Assembly (NCBI RefSeq): GCF_024171785.1
Contig: NZ_JAMTCK010000006.1
Coordinates: 310,001-374,000 of the forward strand
Length of the DNA: 64,000 nt
From: Goodfellowiella coeruleoviolacea
Lineage (GTDB): Bacteria > Actinomycetota > Actinomycetes > Mycobacteriales > Pseudonocardiaceae
Direction: 5' to 3'
The translations under genes and the position numbers were made by a program. Positions 36,719 to 44,510 of the stretch are shown here, in pieces; position 1 is the stretch's first letter; each line of letters opens with the position of its first letter. The notes under the pieces are model-generated. The model ran no database searches. It saw only the letters and a program-made list of their open reading frames with translations, and was not told the DNA's origin.

Positions 36719-37447
36719 GTGACGGTCGCGTTCACCACTTCCACACTTGCCTCGATCATGCCGAGTTGGCTCAGCGCGGAAGGCATTCTGCGCGGACTCG
36801 GCCCCTACGTGCTGCTGGGCCTGGCGCTCATCGTGTTCGCCGAGTGCGGCCTGCTCGTCGGCTTCTTCCTGCCTGGCGACTCCCTGCTGTTCACCGCGGG
36901 GCTGTTCGTGGCCAACGGCTACATCTCGACGCCGCTGTGGCTGGTGGCGGCCGTGCTGACGCTGTGCGCGTTCGCCGGCAACGTCGCGGGTTACTGGATC
37001 GGCTACAAGGCCGGGCCCTCGCTGTTCAGCAAGCCCGACTCGAAGTTGTTCAAGAAGGAGTACGTCGACAAGACGCACGAATTCTTTGACAAGTACGGTT
37101 CGCGTGCCATCGTCATGGCGCGGTTCGTGCCCATTGTGCGGACGTTCATCACCGCTATGGCCGGTGTCGGCCGGATGGACCCGAAGAAGTACTTCACCTA
37201 CTCGGCCGTGGGTGGCCTGGCCTGGGCCGCGGGCGTGACCGTGCTGGGCTACTTCCTGGGGCAGATCGAGTTCGTGCGCGGCAACGTCGAGATGATCCTG
37301 GTGCTCATCGTGCTCGTCTCGGTCATCCCGATCGTGTTCGAGGTGCTGCGCTCCCGCAAGGAGAAGAAGGTGGCCGCCGCCCGGACCGACAACCTGGTGG
37401 AGAACGCGAACGAGGTCACCCAGCGGATCGACCGCGTGCAGCCCTGA
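36719..37447 (+). CDS. DedA/SNARE-associated family membrane protein
   Basis: This 242-residue protein has about five hydrophobic segments and the family motifs VFAECGLLVGFFLPGDSLLF, FAGNVAGYWIGYKAG, FFDKYGSRAIVMARFVPIVRTF and GVGRMDPKKYFTYSAVGG, the last two with the conserved Arg. DedA proteins take part in lipid carrier recycling, membrane potential and envelope homeostasis. The GTG at 36719 has a -10 box at 7-base spacing and no Shine-Dalgarno. A terminator follows. Its C-terminal basic tail (RSRKEKKVAAARTD) is cytoplasmic. Confidence 0.92.
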   Translation: MTVAFTTSTLASIMPSWLSAEGILRGLGPYVLLGLALIVFAECGLLVGFFLPGDSLLFTAGLFVANGYISTPLWLVAAVLTLCAFAGNVAGYWIGYKAGPSLFSKPDSKLFKKEYVDKTHEFFDKYGSRAIVMARFVPIVRTFITAMAGVGRMDPKKYFTYSAVGGLAWAAGVTVLGYFLGQIEFVRGNVEMILVLIVLVSVIPIVFEVLRSRKEKKVAAARTDNLVENANEVTQRIDRVQP

Positions 37448-37500
37448 CCGCCCCGGGCGCTCTCCCCCGCACCACCCGCGCGACCGGATCGGCTGTGCCC

Positions 37501-37536
37501 AACGCCCGGCTGGCCCCACCAGGCCAGCCGGGCGTT
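37501..37536. terminator. Bidirectional terminator, 15-bp perfect stem
   Basis: AACGCCCGGCTGGCC (37501-37515) and GGCCAGCCGGGCGTT (37522-37536) pair around a six-base loop, between the convergent DedA and MFS genes. Confidence 0.9.
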
Positions 37537-37554
37537 CTGCTGCGCGCGGCCGGT

Positions 37555-38754
37555 TCAGGCCGCGGCGGACGTGGTCACGGGGTGCGCCGCGACCGGGCGC
37601 CTGCCGACCCGCCGGCGCCGGTCGAGCAGGCCGGAGAGCACGGTGACCGCGAGGCCGGCCGCGGCCAGGGCGGCACCGACCCAGTTGGGCGCGGTGTAGC
37701 CGAGCCCGGCGTCGATGGCCAGTCCACCGAGGAACGAGCCACCGGCGTTGCCCAGGTTGAACGCGGCGATGTTGGCGGCCGAGGCCAGTGCCGGGGCGCC
37801 GGCGGCCTGCTCCATCACCCGGGTCTGCAGCGGCGGCACCGTGGCGAAGCCGGCGGCGCCGAACACCAGCAGGGTGATCGCGGCGAGCACGGCCGAGTGC
37901 GCGGTGAACACGAACACCACCAGCACACCGGTGAGCACCGCCAGGATCACGGCCAGGCTGGGCATCAGCCGCCGGTCGGCCAGCCGGCCGCCGAGCAGGT
38001 TGCCGGCGAACAGGCCGACCCCGAACAGCACCAGCAGCCAGGTCACCGCGCCGCTGGAGAAGCCGGCGACCTCGGTCATCATCGGCGCGACGTAGCTGAA
38101 CGAGGCGAACACGCCGCCGAAGCCGAGCGTGGTCATGGCCAGGGCGAGCCACACCTGCGGGCGGCGGAACACGGCCAGTTCCCGGCGCAGGCCGCCGCTG
38201 CGGTCCAGGGGCTGGGCCGGCACCAGGGTGAGGATGCCGACCAGGCTGACCACGCCGAGCGCGGTGACCGCCCAGAACGTGGAGCGCCAGCCCAGGTGTT
38301 GGCCGAGCGCGGTGCCCATGGGCACGCCGAGCACGTTGGCGACGGTGAGGCCGGTGAACATCAGGGCGATGGCCCTGGCCTGCTTGTCGGCGGCGACCAG
38401 GCTGGTGGCCACGACCGAGCCGACGCCGAAGAACGCGCCGTGCGACAGGGCGGCCACGATCCGGCCGGCCATCAGCAGGCCGTAGCCGGGGGCCAGCGCG
38501 GACAGCAGGTTGCCGGCGATGAACAGGGCGACCAGCGCGACCAGCATGGTCTTGCGGGGCAGGCGGGAGCCCAGTGCGGTGAGCAGGGGCGCGCCCACCA
38601 CCACACCCAGGGCGTAACCGGAGATCAGCAGGCCCGCGGTGGGGATGGACACGCTCAGGTCGGTGGCGACCTCGGGCAACAGGCCCATGATCACGAATTC
38701 GGTGGTGCCGATGCCGAACGCGCTGATCGCCAGCGCGATGAGGGCCAGAGGCAT
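37555..38754 (-). CDS. MFS transporter, drug:H+ antiporter-1 type (AraJ/arabinose efflux-like)
   Basis: This 399-residue protein has 12 helices. It begins MPLALIALAISAFGIGTTEF, the usual opening of the DHA1 arabinose-efflux/CmlA group. Motif A appears as GSRLPRKTMLV, and the antiporter motif C as FTGLTVANVLGVPMG. It probably exports sugars, drugs or chloramphenicol-like compounds. The ATG at 38754 is taken from homologous starts; the open frame is longer. It is divergent from a MarR-type regulator, which likely controls it. Confidence 0.9.
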   Translation of the reverse strand: MPLALIALAISAFGIGTTEFVIMGLLPEVATDLSVSIPTAGLLISGYALGVVVGAPLLTALGSRLPRKTMLVALVALFIAGNLLSALAPGYGLLMAGRIVAALSHGAFFGVGSVVATSLVAADKQARAIALMFTGLTVANVLGVPMGTALGQHLGWRSTFWAVTALGVVSLVGILTLVPAQPLDRSGGLRRELAVFRRPQVWLALAMTTLGFGGVFASFSYVAPMMTEVAGFSSGAVTWLLVLFGVGLFAGNLLGGRLADRRLMPSLAVILAVLTGVLVVFVFTAHSAVLAAITLLVFGAAGFATVPPLQTRVMEQAAGAPALASAANIAAFNLGNAGGSFLGGLAIDAGLGYTAPNWVGAALAAAGLAVTVLSGLLDRRRRVGRRPVAAHPVTTSAAA

Positions 38755-38781
38755 GAGGGTGCTCCGAGTACTGTAGTGGTA

Positions 38782-38838
38782 GGCGTGCACAACAACAGGC
38801 GTCCGATTTATTTGCACACGCCGCATATTGCAGACGCC
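38782..38838. promoter_or_regulatory. Candidate MarR operator half-sites
   Basis: TTGCACACGCC (38812-38822) and TTGCAGACGCC (38828-38838) are direct repeats 16 bp apart. A reverse copy TTGTGCACGCC reads on the other strand at 38782-38792. All lie in the divergent MFS/MarR promoter region. Confidence 0.45.
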
Positions 38839-38889
38839 CACTAGTGCAGCACGCAACGAACGCGCGTGCAATCCCGGGAGGTATGAGTC

Positions 38890-39351
38890 GTGCCACTACC
38901 CGACAACGCCGTCGAGGCGCGCGCCCAGGGCTGGCGGACCCTGGCGGCCCTGCACGCGCGGATCGAGGACCGCCTGGAGCGCGCGCTGCGCACCAACCAC
39001 GAGCTGAGCGTGAGCGAGTACTCCGTGCTGGACGTGCTCTCCCGCCAGGCCGGCTGGCACATGCGGATGCAGCAGCTGGCGAACGCGGTCGTGCTCAGCC
39101 AGAGCGCCACGACCAGACTGGTCGCCCGGCTGGAGAAGCAGGGGTGGCTGTCGCGCTACCTGTGCGAGGACGACCGCAGGGGCATCTACACCGAGGTCAC
39201 CGAACAGGGCCGCGCCCTGCTCGCCGCGGCCAGGCCCACGCACGACACCGCCCTGCGCGAAGCCCTGGCCGACGCCGCCGAGCTGCCCGAACTGGCCCCG
39301 CTGGTGGCGGCGGTCACCCAGCTCACCGCCCAGCCGGTCACCCCGGCCTGA
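38890..39351 (+). CDS. MarR family transcriptional regulator
   Basis: This 153-residue winged helix protein has a recognition region about residues 55-95: MQQLANAVVLSQSATTRLVARLEKQGWLSR, then the wing CEDDRRGIYTEVTEQGRALL. The Asp-Arg-Arg wing is typical. GTG at 38890 with GGGAGG ten bases upstream. It is divergent from the MFS gene at 37555-38754, with three TTGCANACGCC-like half-sites between them, so it most likely represses that exporter and responds to its substrate. Confidence 0.9.
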   Translation: MPLPDNAVEARAQGWRTLAALHARIEDRLERALRTNHELSVSEYSVLDVLSRQAGWHMRMQQLANAVVLSQSATTRLVARLEKQGWLSRYLCEDDRRGIYTEVTEQGRALLAAARPTHDTALREALADAAELPELAPLVAAVTQLTAQPVTPA

Positions 39352-39399
39352 GCACGAGCGCCACCCCGGACCGGCCGAACACAACGGCACACCTGGCCG

Positions 39400-40137
39400 T
39401 CACACCTGGTCGGTGCCGCCGTGGGAGGTGGCACCGGGGGAGGTGGCGCTGTGGGAGGTGGCGCTGTGGGAGGTGGCGCGGGCCAGACCGGTCTGGTAGG
39501 CGATGACCACGAGTTGCGCGCGGTCGCGTGCCCCCAGCTTGGTCATGGCGCGCTGCACGTGGGCGCGGACGGTGAACGGGCTCAGGTACAGCTGATCAGC
39601 GATCTCCCGGTTGGACAGGCCGGTCGCGACCAGCGCGACCATCTCGCGTTCGCGCGGGGTGAGCGCGGCGAGTCGTTCGGGGTGGCGTGGTGCGGGGTCG
39701 TCCGGCGTGGCGAGGAACCGGGCTACCAGGGAGCGGGTCGCGGCCGGGGACAGCAGGGTCTCGCCGTCGGCGATCGTGCGCACGGCGTTCAGCAGGTCCC
39801 GGGCCTCGATCCCCTTGCCGATGAAGCCGCTGGCCCCCGCGCGCAGGGCCTGTGCGATGTACTCGTCGGTCTCGTAGGTGGTGAGGATCAGCACGCGGGT
39901 GGCCCGCAGCTCCGGATCGGCGCAGATCTCCGAGGTGGCGGTGAGGCCGTCCACGTCGGGCATCCGGATGTCCATGATCACCACGTCCGGGCGCAGCTGG
40001 CGGGTCAGGGCCACCGCCTGTCTGCCGTTGCCCGCCTCGCCGACCACGCTGATGTCGTCGGCGCTGTCCAGGAGGGTGCGGAAAGCACCGCGCAGCAGCG
40101 CCTGGTCGTCGACCAGGAGAACCCGGAGCGCCGTCAC
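39400..40137 (-). CDS. Two-component response regulator, NarL/LuxR type
   Basis: Residues 1-120 are a receiver domain with the acidic pocket DD at 10-11, phosphoacceptor Asp56 in VVIMDIRMPDVDG, Thr in ILTTYET and the conserved lysine in FIGKGIEA. Residues about 155-215 are a LuxR-type helix-turn-helix, LTPREREMVALVATGLSNREIA, then VRAHVQRAMTKLG. The last ~25 residues are a repeat-encoded Ala-Thr-Ser-His tail (39421-39480). GTG at 40137. The sensor kinase is the next gene upstream, 55 bases away. The divergent MFS-monooxygenase operon is the likely target. Confidence 0.92.
   Translation of the reverse strand: MTALRVLLVDDQALLRGAFRTLLDSADDISVVGEAGNGRQAVALTRQLRPDVVIMDIRMPDVDGLTATSEICADPELRATRVLILTTYETDEYIAQALRAGASGFIGKGIEARDLLNAVRTIADGETLLSPAATRSLVARFLATPDDPAPRHPERLAALTPREREMVALVATGLSNREIADQLYLSPFTVRAHVQRAMTKLGARDRAQLVVIAYQTGLARATSHSATSHSATSPGATSHGGTDQV
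39421..39480. repeat. 15-bp tandem repeat encoding the response-regulator tail
   Basis: Four units of GTGGGAGGTGGCGCT type (39421, 39436, 39451, 39466) give a five-residue ATSHS-like repeat at the C-terminus. Confidence 0.9.
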
Positions 40138-40192
40138 GGCGCTTCCGTGGTCGCCGCGCCGGTGTTCTGCCCGTCGTGTGGTGCGCGCTGGA

Positions 40193-41419
40193 TCATCCGC
40201 CCTCACTGGTGGTCGCTCCGTCAGTTCTCCTGGCCGTGTTCTCGGCGGCGGGAAGAGGCAGGCGGGCGGCGACGACGAAGCCCCCCTGGGCGCGCGCGCC
40301 CGCGGTGAGGGTTCCGCCGACCGCGGTAGCCCGTTCACGCAGTCCGATCAGGCCGTAGCCGGGTGGCCGCTCCGGCTGCGTGCGGGAGCCCCCGCCGTCG
40401 TCGGTGACGGTGACGGCCACGTGGTCGCGGTGCCAGGCGAGGCGCACCTGGGCGCTACCGGTGGGGGCGTGCTTGGTCACGTTGGTCAGGGCCTCCTGGA
40501 TGATGCGGTAGGCGGTGAGGTCCACCGCCGGCGGTAGCGGCCTGGCCGTGCCGTCCTCGTGCATCGACACCGCCAGGCCCGCGCGGCGGAAGGACTCCAG
40601 CAGCGCGGGGACCTGCGCCAGCTCGGGCGCCGGGCCGGTGGGTTCGGCTGCGTCGTCGGGCTGGCGCAGCAGACCGACCGTGGCCCGCAGCTCGTCGAGG
40701 GCGTTGCGGGTGGTCCTGACCAGTTCCGCCAGGCTCGTGCGGGTCTGCTCCGGGTTGCTGTCGAAGAAGTGGGCGGCGACGGTGGCCTGCGCGTTGGCCA
40801 GGGTGATCTGGTGGGCCACCAGGTCGTGCAGTTCGCGGGCGATGCGGACCCGTTCCTCGGCCACCTTCTGGCGCGCCTGCCTGTCCCGGCTTTCCTCGGC
40901 CCGGCGGGCCCGCTCCTCCACGACCGCCAGGTAGGCCCGCCGGTGCCGCGTCGAGCGACCGAACGCGGCGGCCACGAGCGGTGACGCGGCCACGACCACC
41001 AGCCTGCTCGCGTCCTCCCATGAGAAGTCGGCCTCGACGAAGGGGAGCAGGGCGACCAGCAGCACGACCGACGGGACCAGGACCGCGACCGCCACCCACC
41101 GGTCGCGGCGCACGGCCAGCGAGTAGGCGCTGATGACGGCGGGGGCCACGATGAGCGGGTTCGGCAGCAGGCCCAGTGGCGCGACGAGCACGCCGCACAC
41201 GGCGGTGGCCATCGTGGTGGCCACGGGCGCGCGGTGCCGCGCCAGGAGCATCGCCGACGACACCGCGGCGATGAGGTAGGCCGGCGGCAGCGGCGGCGCC
41301 ACCGTGCCGTCGACGTGCAGCACACCCCCGAGCAGGCAGATCAGGAACGCCGCCGCGACGACCGCTGCCTCCCGCCGCCACCTGCCCGGTGGCGGGAGCG
41401 GACTACCCCTGTTCGCCAC
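40193..41419 (-). CDS. Sensor histidine kinase (HisKA_3 type)
   Basis: This 408-residue kinase has an N-terminal sensor part of about five hydrophobic segments (residues 17-152), a dimerisation/phosphoacceptor segment RIARELHDLVAHQITLA with His198, and an ATPase domain with the N-box RIIQEALTNVTKHAP and G-boxes DDGGG and GYGLIGLRERA. It phosphorylates the response regulator encoded downstream. The GTG at 41419 is overlapped by a candidate upstream leaderless reading frame (41403-41564). With few extracellular loops, it probably senses a signal in the membrane, such as an antibiotic or lipid change. Confidence 0.9.
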   Translation of the reverse strand: MANRGSPLPPPGRWRREAAVVAAAFLICLLGGVLHVDGTVAPPLPPAYLIAAVSSAMLLARHRAPVATTMATAVCGVLVAPLGLLPNPLIVAPAVISAYSLAVRRDRWVAVAVLVPSVVLLVALLPFVEADFSWEDASRLVVVAASPLVAAAFGRSTRHRRAYLAVVEERARRAEESRDRQARQKVAEERVRIARELHDLVAHQITLANAQATVAAHFFDSNPEQTRTSLAELVRTTRNALDELRATVGLLRQPDDAAEPTGPAPELAQVPALLESFRRAGLAVSMHEDGTARPLPPAVDLTAYRIIQEALTNVTKHAPTGSAQVRLAWHRDHVAVTVTDDGGGSRTQPERPPGYGLIGLRERATAVGGTLTAGARAQGGFVVAARLPLPAAENTARRTDGATTSEGG

Positions 41420-41564
41420 GGCGGGCGAGGCGGGCCGGTGGCGGCCACGGGACTGCCGTGTGCCGCTGCCTGATCGCGGGATGCCTGATCACGGGCTGCC
41501 TGATCGCGGAGCGGGGGACGGGCCGGTGTCCTGCCTCGTCCTCGACGTCCAGCCACCGCACCAC
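41403..41564 (-). CDS. Putative short upstream reading frame of the kinase gene
   Basis: A 53-codon frame opens with GTG GTG at 41564, 6 bases after a TAACCT -10 box (41571-41576), and ends TAG at 41403, overlapping the kinase start by 17 bases. It begins MVRWLDVEDEAGHRPVPRSA and contains the 15-bp tandem array as an AIRQP-VIRHP-AIRQR repeat. Leaderless translation and coupling to the kinase are plausible, but coding is not proven, since the array also has an open antisense frame. I found no family for it. It could instead be the true promoter and 5' leader of the kinase. Confidence 0.35.
   Translation of the reverse strand: MVRWLDVEDEAGHRPVPRSAIRQPVIRHPAIRQRHTAVPWPPPARLARRGEQG
41467..41511. 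repeat. 15-bp tandem repeat, three copies
   Basis: TGCCTGATCGCGGGA, TGCCTGATCACGGGC and TGCCTGATCGCGGAG lie in tandem within the divergent promoter region. Confidence 0.9.
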
Positions 41565-41854
41565 GCGATCAGGTTAGCGGGACGGCCACCCCGGGCGCGG
41601 GCCACCGCGCGCGGATAGTGCGTCCGCACCAGGAGCGGGCCGGCCTGGTCCGGGCGCACCAGGCGAAGACGGTCTCGGCGAACGATGTGCGGCACCGGGG
41701 TGGACGACAGGGTTGGCAGCTGACACGTCCGGCACCGGGTCGGACGGCCAAGCGGCGGGAAGGCGCGCCGACGAACACCGGGCGCGACACCGGGCGCGAC
41801 ACCGGTGCGCACAGCCGGTTCCGCGCCCGCCGCGCGACCACAGGAAGAACGCCC
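41565..41854. other. Promoter region between the two-component system and the MFS operon
   Basis: It holds the TAACCT -10 box of the kinase side (41571-41576), two GCACCAGG copies (41626 and 41656) flanking a CCTGGT, and a 12-bp tandem repeat ACACCGGGCGCG (41775-41805, about 2.6 copies). The promoter of the MFS gene is not identified. Confidence 0.5.
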
Positions 41855-43255
41855 ATGACCACAACGCTGGCTCCCCCGGTCGGCATCGGGAAGGCCGCCA
41901 TCGGGGCCCTCGGCCTGCTGGCCGTTGCCACCGGCGCGCTGGAGTCGGTGGTGACGCCGACGCTCCCGCTCCTGCAACGCGAACTGGACATGAGTCCGGC
42001 CGACGGGGCGCTGCTGAGCATCGTGCTGCTCATCACCGGCGCGCTCGTCACCCCGATCGCGGGCAGGTTCGGCGATCGCCACGGCGGAAAACGAGTGCTG
42101 ATCGGGTTGATGGCGGTGGTCTGCACCGGTGGTCTGGTGTCCGCCGCCGCACCGAACCTGCCGGTGCTGCTGGCCGGCCAGGTGCTGCAGGGAGCGATGG
42201 TGGGCGCCCTGCCGCTGTCGTTCATCGTGGTGCGCAAGCACCTCCCCGAGGGCGACTCGAAGGTGGCCATCGGGGTGGTCAGCGGGCTGTTCGTGGGTGG
42301 CGGGATGGCGGGAACGCTCATGGCCGGGCCCGTGGCCGAAGAGCTGTCCCGGCACTGGATGTTCGCGCTGCCGACGATCGCGGTCGTCGTGGCCACCGTC
42401 CTGGTGAACTGGCTGGTGCCGCACGATCCCCCGGACCGGTCGGACAACGCCGGGGTCGACTGGCCCGGTCTGGTTCTCCTGAGCGGGACGCTGATCACGC
42501 TCATGCTCGTGCTCTCGCTGGCCGCCCGCGTCGCCGCGCGGCCACTCGTGCTCGGCGCCCTCGTCGTGCTCCTGGCCGCCTTCGCGGCCGGGTGGGTGGC
42601 CGTGGCGCGCCGGGCCGCCGCGCCGATGATCGATCCGCGCATGCTGGCCCGGCCCTCGGTGTGGAGGTCGTGCGTGCTGACGTTCCTGATCTCCGCCGGC
42701 ACCTCGGTGGCGGCCTTCCTCGTCCCGCAGCTGTTCGCGGTCACCGCCGCCGTCGACTACGGGTTCGGGGCCACCGCCACCGAGATCGGCTTCTTCCTGC
42801 TGCCCGGTGCCGTGGCCGCGGCACTGGCCGGGCCGATCGGGGGGATCGGCGTGCGGCGGCTCGGTTCTCGTGCCGTGGTCAGCGTCGGGGTCGTCATCCT
42901 GGTCGTCGCCCTGATCGCCGTGGCGGCCGCGCACTCCGAGGTCTGGCACCTCGTCCTCGGCAAGGCGCTGATCGCGCTGGCCAACGGCCTGTGCTTGACG
43001 GCGATGATGACCGGCGTCGCCACGTCCGCCGCCCCGAACCAGACCGGCATCGCCAGCAGCCTGGTCCTGGTGACCCGCGTGGTCGGCTACGCCGTGGGCG
43101 CGCAGCTCAGCGGCGCGCTCCTCGCCGCCGGGACCCCTTCCGGCTCAGACGTGCCCGCCGAGTCGGCCTTTGTCACCGGCTTCGTCATCGCCGGCGCCGT
43201 CACGGCGCTGTCCCTGTTCGTCACCCGCACCATGAGCAAGGGAGTCGCGGAATGA
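41855..43255 (+). CDS. MFS transporter (drug:H+ antiporter-2-like)
   Basis: This 466-residue protein has 13-14 hydrophobic segments. Motif A is GRFGDRHGGKRVLIG, the conserved start ALESVVTPTLPLLQREL contains the usual Asp/Glu, and the second half has VLVTRVVGYAVGAQL. It is an efflux candidate. The ATG at 41855 has CAGGAAG nine bases upstream. Its stop overlaps the start of the FAD monooxygenase gene (ATGA), implying one message and joint function, such as resistance or export of a compound the oxygenase modifies. Confidence 0.88.
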   Translation: MTTTLAPPVGIGKAAIGALGLLAVATGALESVVTPTLPLLQRELDMSPADGALLSIVLLITGALVTPIAGRFGDRHGGKRVLIGLMAVVCTGGLVSAAAPNLPVLLAGQVLQGAMVGALPLSFIVVRKHLPEGDSKVAIGVVSGLFVGGGMAGTLMAGPVAEELSRHWMFALPTIAVVVATVLVNWLVPHDPPDRSDNAGVDWPGLVLLSGTLITLMLVLSLAARVAARPLVLGALVVLLAAFAAGWVAVARRAAAPMIDPRMLARPSVWRSCVLTFLISAGTSVAAFLVPQLFAVTAAVDYGFGATATEIGFFLLPGAVAAALAGPIGGIGVRRLGSRAVVSVGVVILVVALIAVAAAHSEVWHLVLGKALIALANGLCLTAMMTGVATSAAPNQTGIASSLVLVTRVVGYAVGAQLSGALLAAGTPSGSDVPAESAFVTGFVIAGAVTALSLFVTRTMSKGVAE

Positions 43256-44469
43256 CCCGCACCGACCAGCTGACGGGTGTCCGTGCGACGCCGAGGCGCA
43301 CGGTCCTGATATCCGGGGCCAGCATCGCGGGCCCAGCGCTCGCGTACTGGCTGACCCGCCGCGGACACGCGGTCACGGTCGTCGAGCGGGCGGGCGCGGT
43401 GCGCAGCGGTGGCTATCCCGTCGACGTGCGCGGCACCGCGTTGGAGGTCGTCCGGCGGATGGGGATCCTGCCCCGGCTGCGGGACGCGCACATCGACCTC
43501 CGCCGGCTGACCTTCCTCGACGGCGACGGCGGCGAGGTGGCCTCGGTCCGCCCGCACGCCGTCACCGGCGGCGCCGAGGGACGGGACCTGGAGGTGCGGC
43601 GCGGCGACCTGACCGACGCCCTGCACGCGGCGGTCCGGGACGACGTGGAGTTCCTGTTCAACGACTCCATCGCCGCCCTCGACCAGTCCGGCGACCGGGT
43701 CGACGTCACCTTCCGGGGAGGCGTCGAACGCACGTTCGACCTGGTGTTCGGCGCGGACGGGGTGCACTCGCGCACCCGGGAGCTGGTGTTCGGCCCCGAG
43801 GAGCGGTTCCACCGCTACCTCGGTTACTGCTTCGCCGTGTTCACCACGCGCAACACCTTCGGGCTCGCCAACGAGGCCGTCATGTGGAACACCCCGGGCC
43901 GGGCCGCGGCGCTCTACGCCGTGGGCGACGCCGACGTGCACGCCTTCCTGACCTTCGCCGCACCGCAACCGCCGTTCGACGCGTTCGCGGATCCGCGAGC
44001 CCACCGGGATCTCGTCGCCGCGGTCTTCGCCGACGCGGGATGGGAGGTCCCCGGCGTGCTGGCCGCCATGCGCGAGGCGGACGACGTGTTCTTCGACGGC
44101 GTCAGCCAGATCCGCATGCCCCGCTGGTCCAGCGGCAGGGTCGCGCTGGTGGGCGACGCCGCGTACGCGCCCTCGTTCCTCACCGGACAGGGCACCAGCC
44201 TCGCGCTCGTCGGCGCGTACATGCTCGCCGCCTCCCTGGCCGGCCGGGACCACACCGCGGGCTTCGCCGCCTACGAGCACGACACGCGTGAGTTCGTGGC
44301 CGTGAACCAGGCGCTGGTCGGCGCGGGCGGCGCCACCCTGTTCCCGACCACCGCCCACGCCCTGGAGCAGCGCAACGACCGGCTGCGCCAGCTCAGCGCC
44401 ATGCCCTCGGCGGCGCCACGACCGGCCCACTCGGCCCTCACCCTGCCCGAGTTCCCGCCCGTGAGGTGA
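43252..44469 (+). CDS. FAD-dependent monooxygenase (PHBH/TetX-like)
   Basis: This 405-residue flavoprotein hydroxylase has the FAD motif ISGASIAGPALAYWL at about residues 20-35 (GASIAGP replaces GxGxxG, as in TetX-like enzymes), DFADGVH-like VFGADGVHSRTREL, and the second FAD motif RVALVGDAAYAPSFLTGQGT near residue 300. Such enzymes hydroxylate aromatics or inactivate antibiotics such as tetracyclines and rifamycins. It overlaps the MFS gene by four bases. The substrate is not predictable from sequence; the transporter link favours detoxification or tailoring. Confidence 0.9.
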   Translation: MTRTDQLTGVRATPRRTVLISGASIAGPALAYWLTRRGHAVTVVERAGAVRSGGYPVDVRGTALEVVRRMGILPRLRDAHIDLRRLTFLDGDGGEVASVRPHAVTGGAEGRDLEVRRGDLTDALHAAVRDDVEFLFNDSIAALDQSGDRVDVTFRGGVERTFDLVFGADGVHSRTRELVFGPEERFHRYLGYCFAVFTTRNTFGLANEAVMWNTPGRAAALYAVGDADVHAFLTFAAPQPPFDAFADPRAHRDLVAAVFADAGWEVPGVLAAMREADDVFFDGVSQIRMPRWSSGRVALVGDAAYAPSFLTGQGTSLALVGAYMLAASLAGRDHTAGFAAYEHDTREFVAVNQALVGAGGATLFPTTAHALEQRNDRLRQLSAMPSAAPRPAHSALTLPEFPPVR

Positions 44470-44510
44470 GCCAGGCGCCGGTGCCGGGGCCTCGGGCCAG
44501 CACCAGGTCA

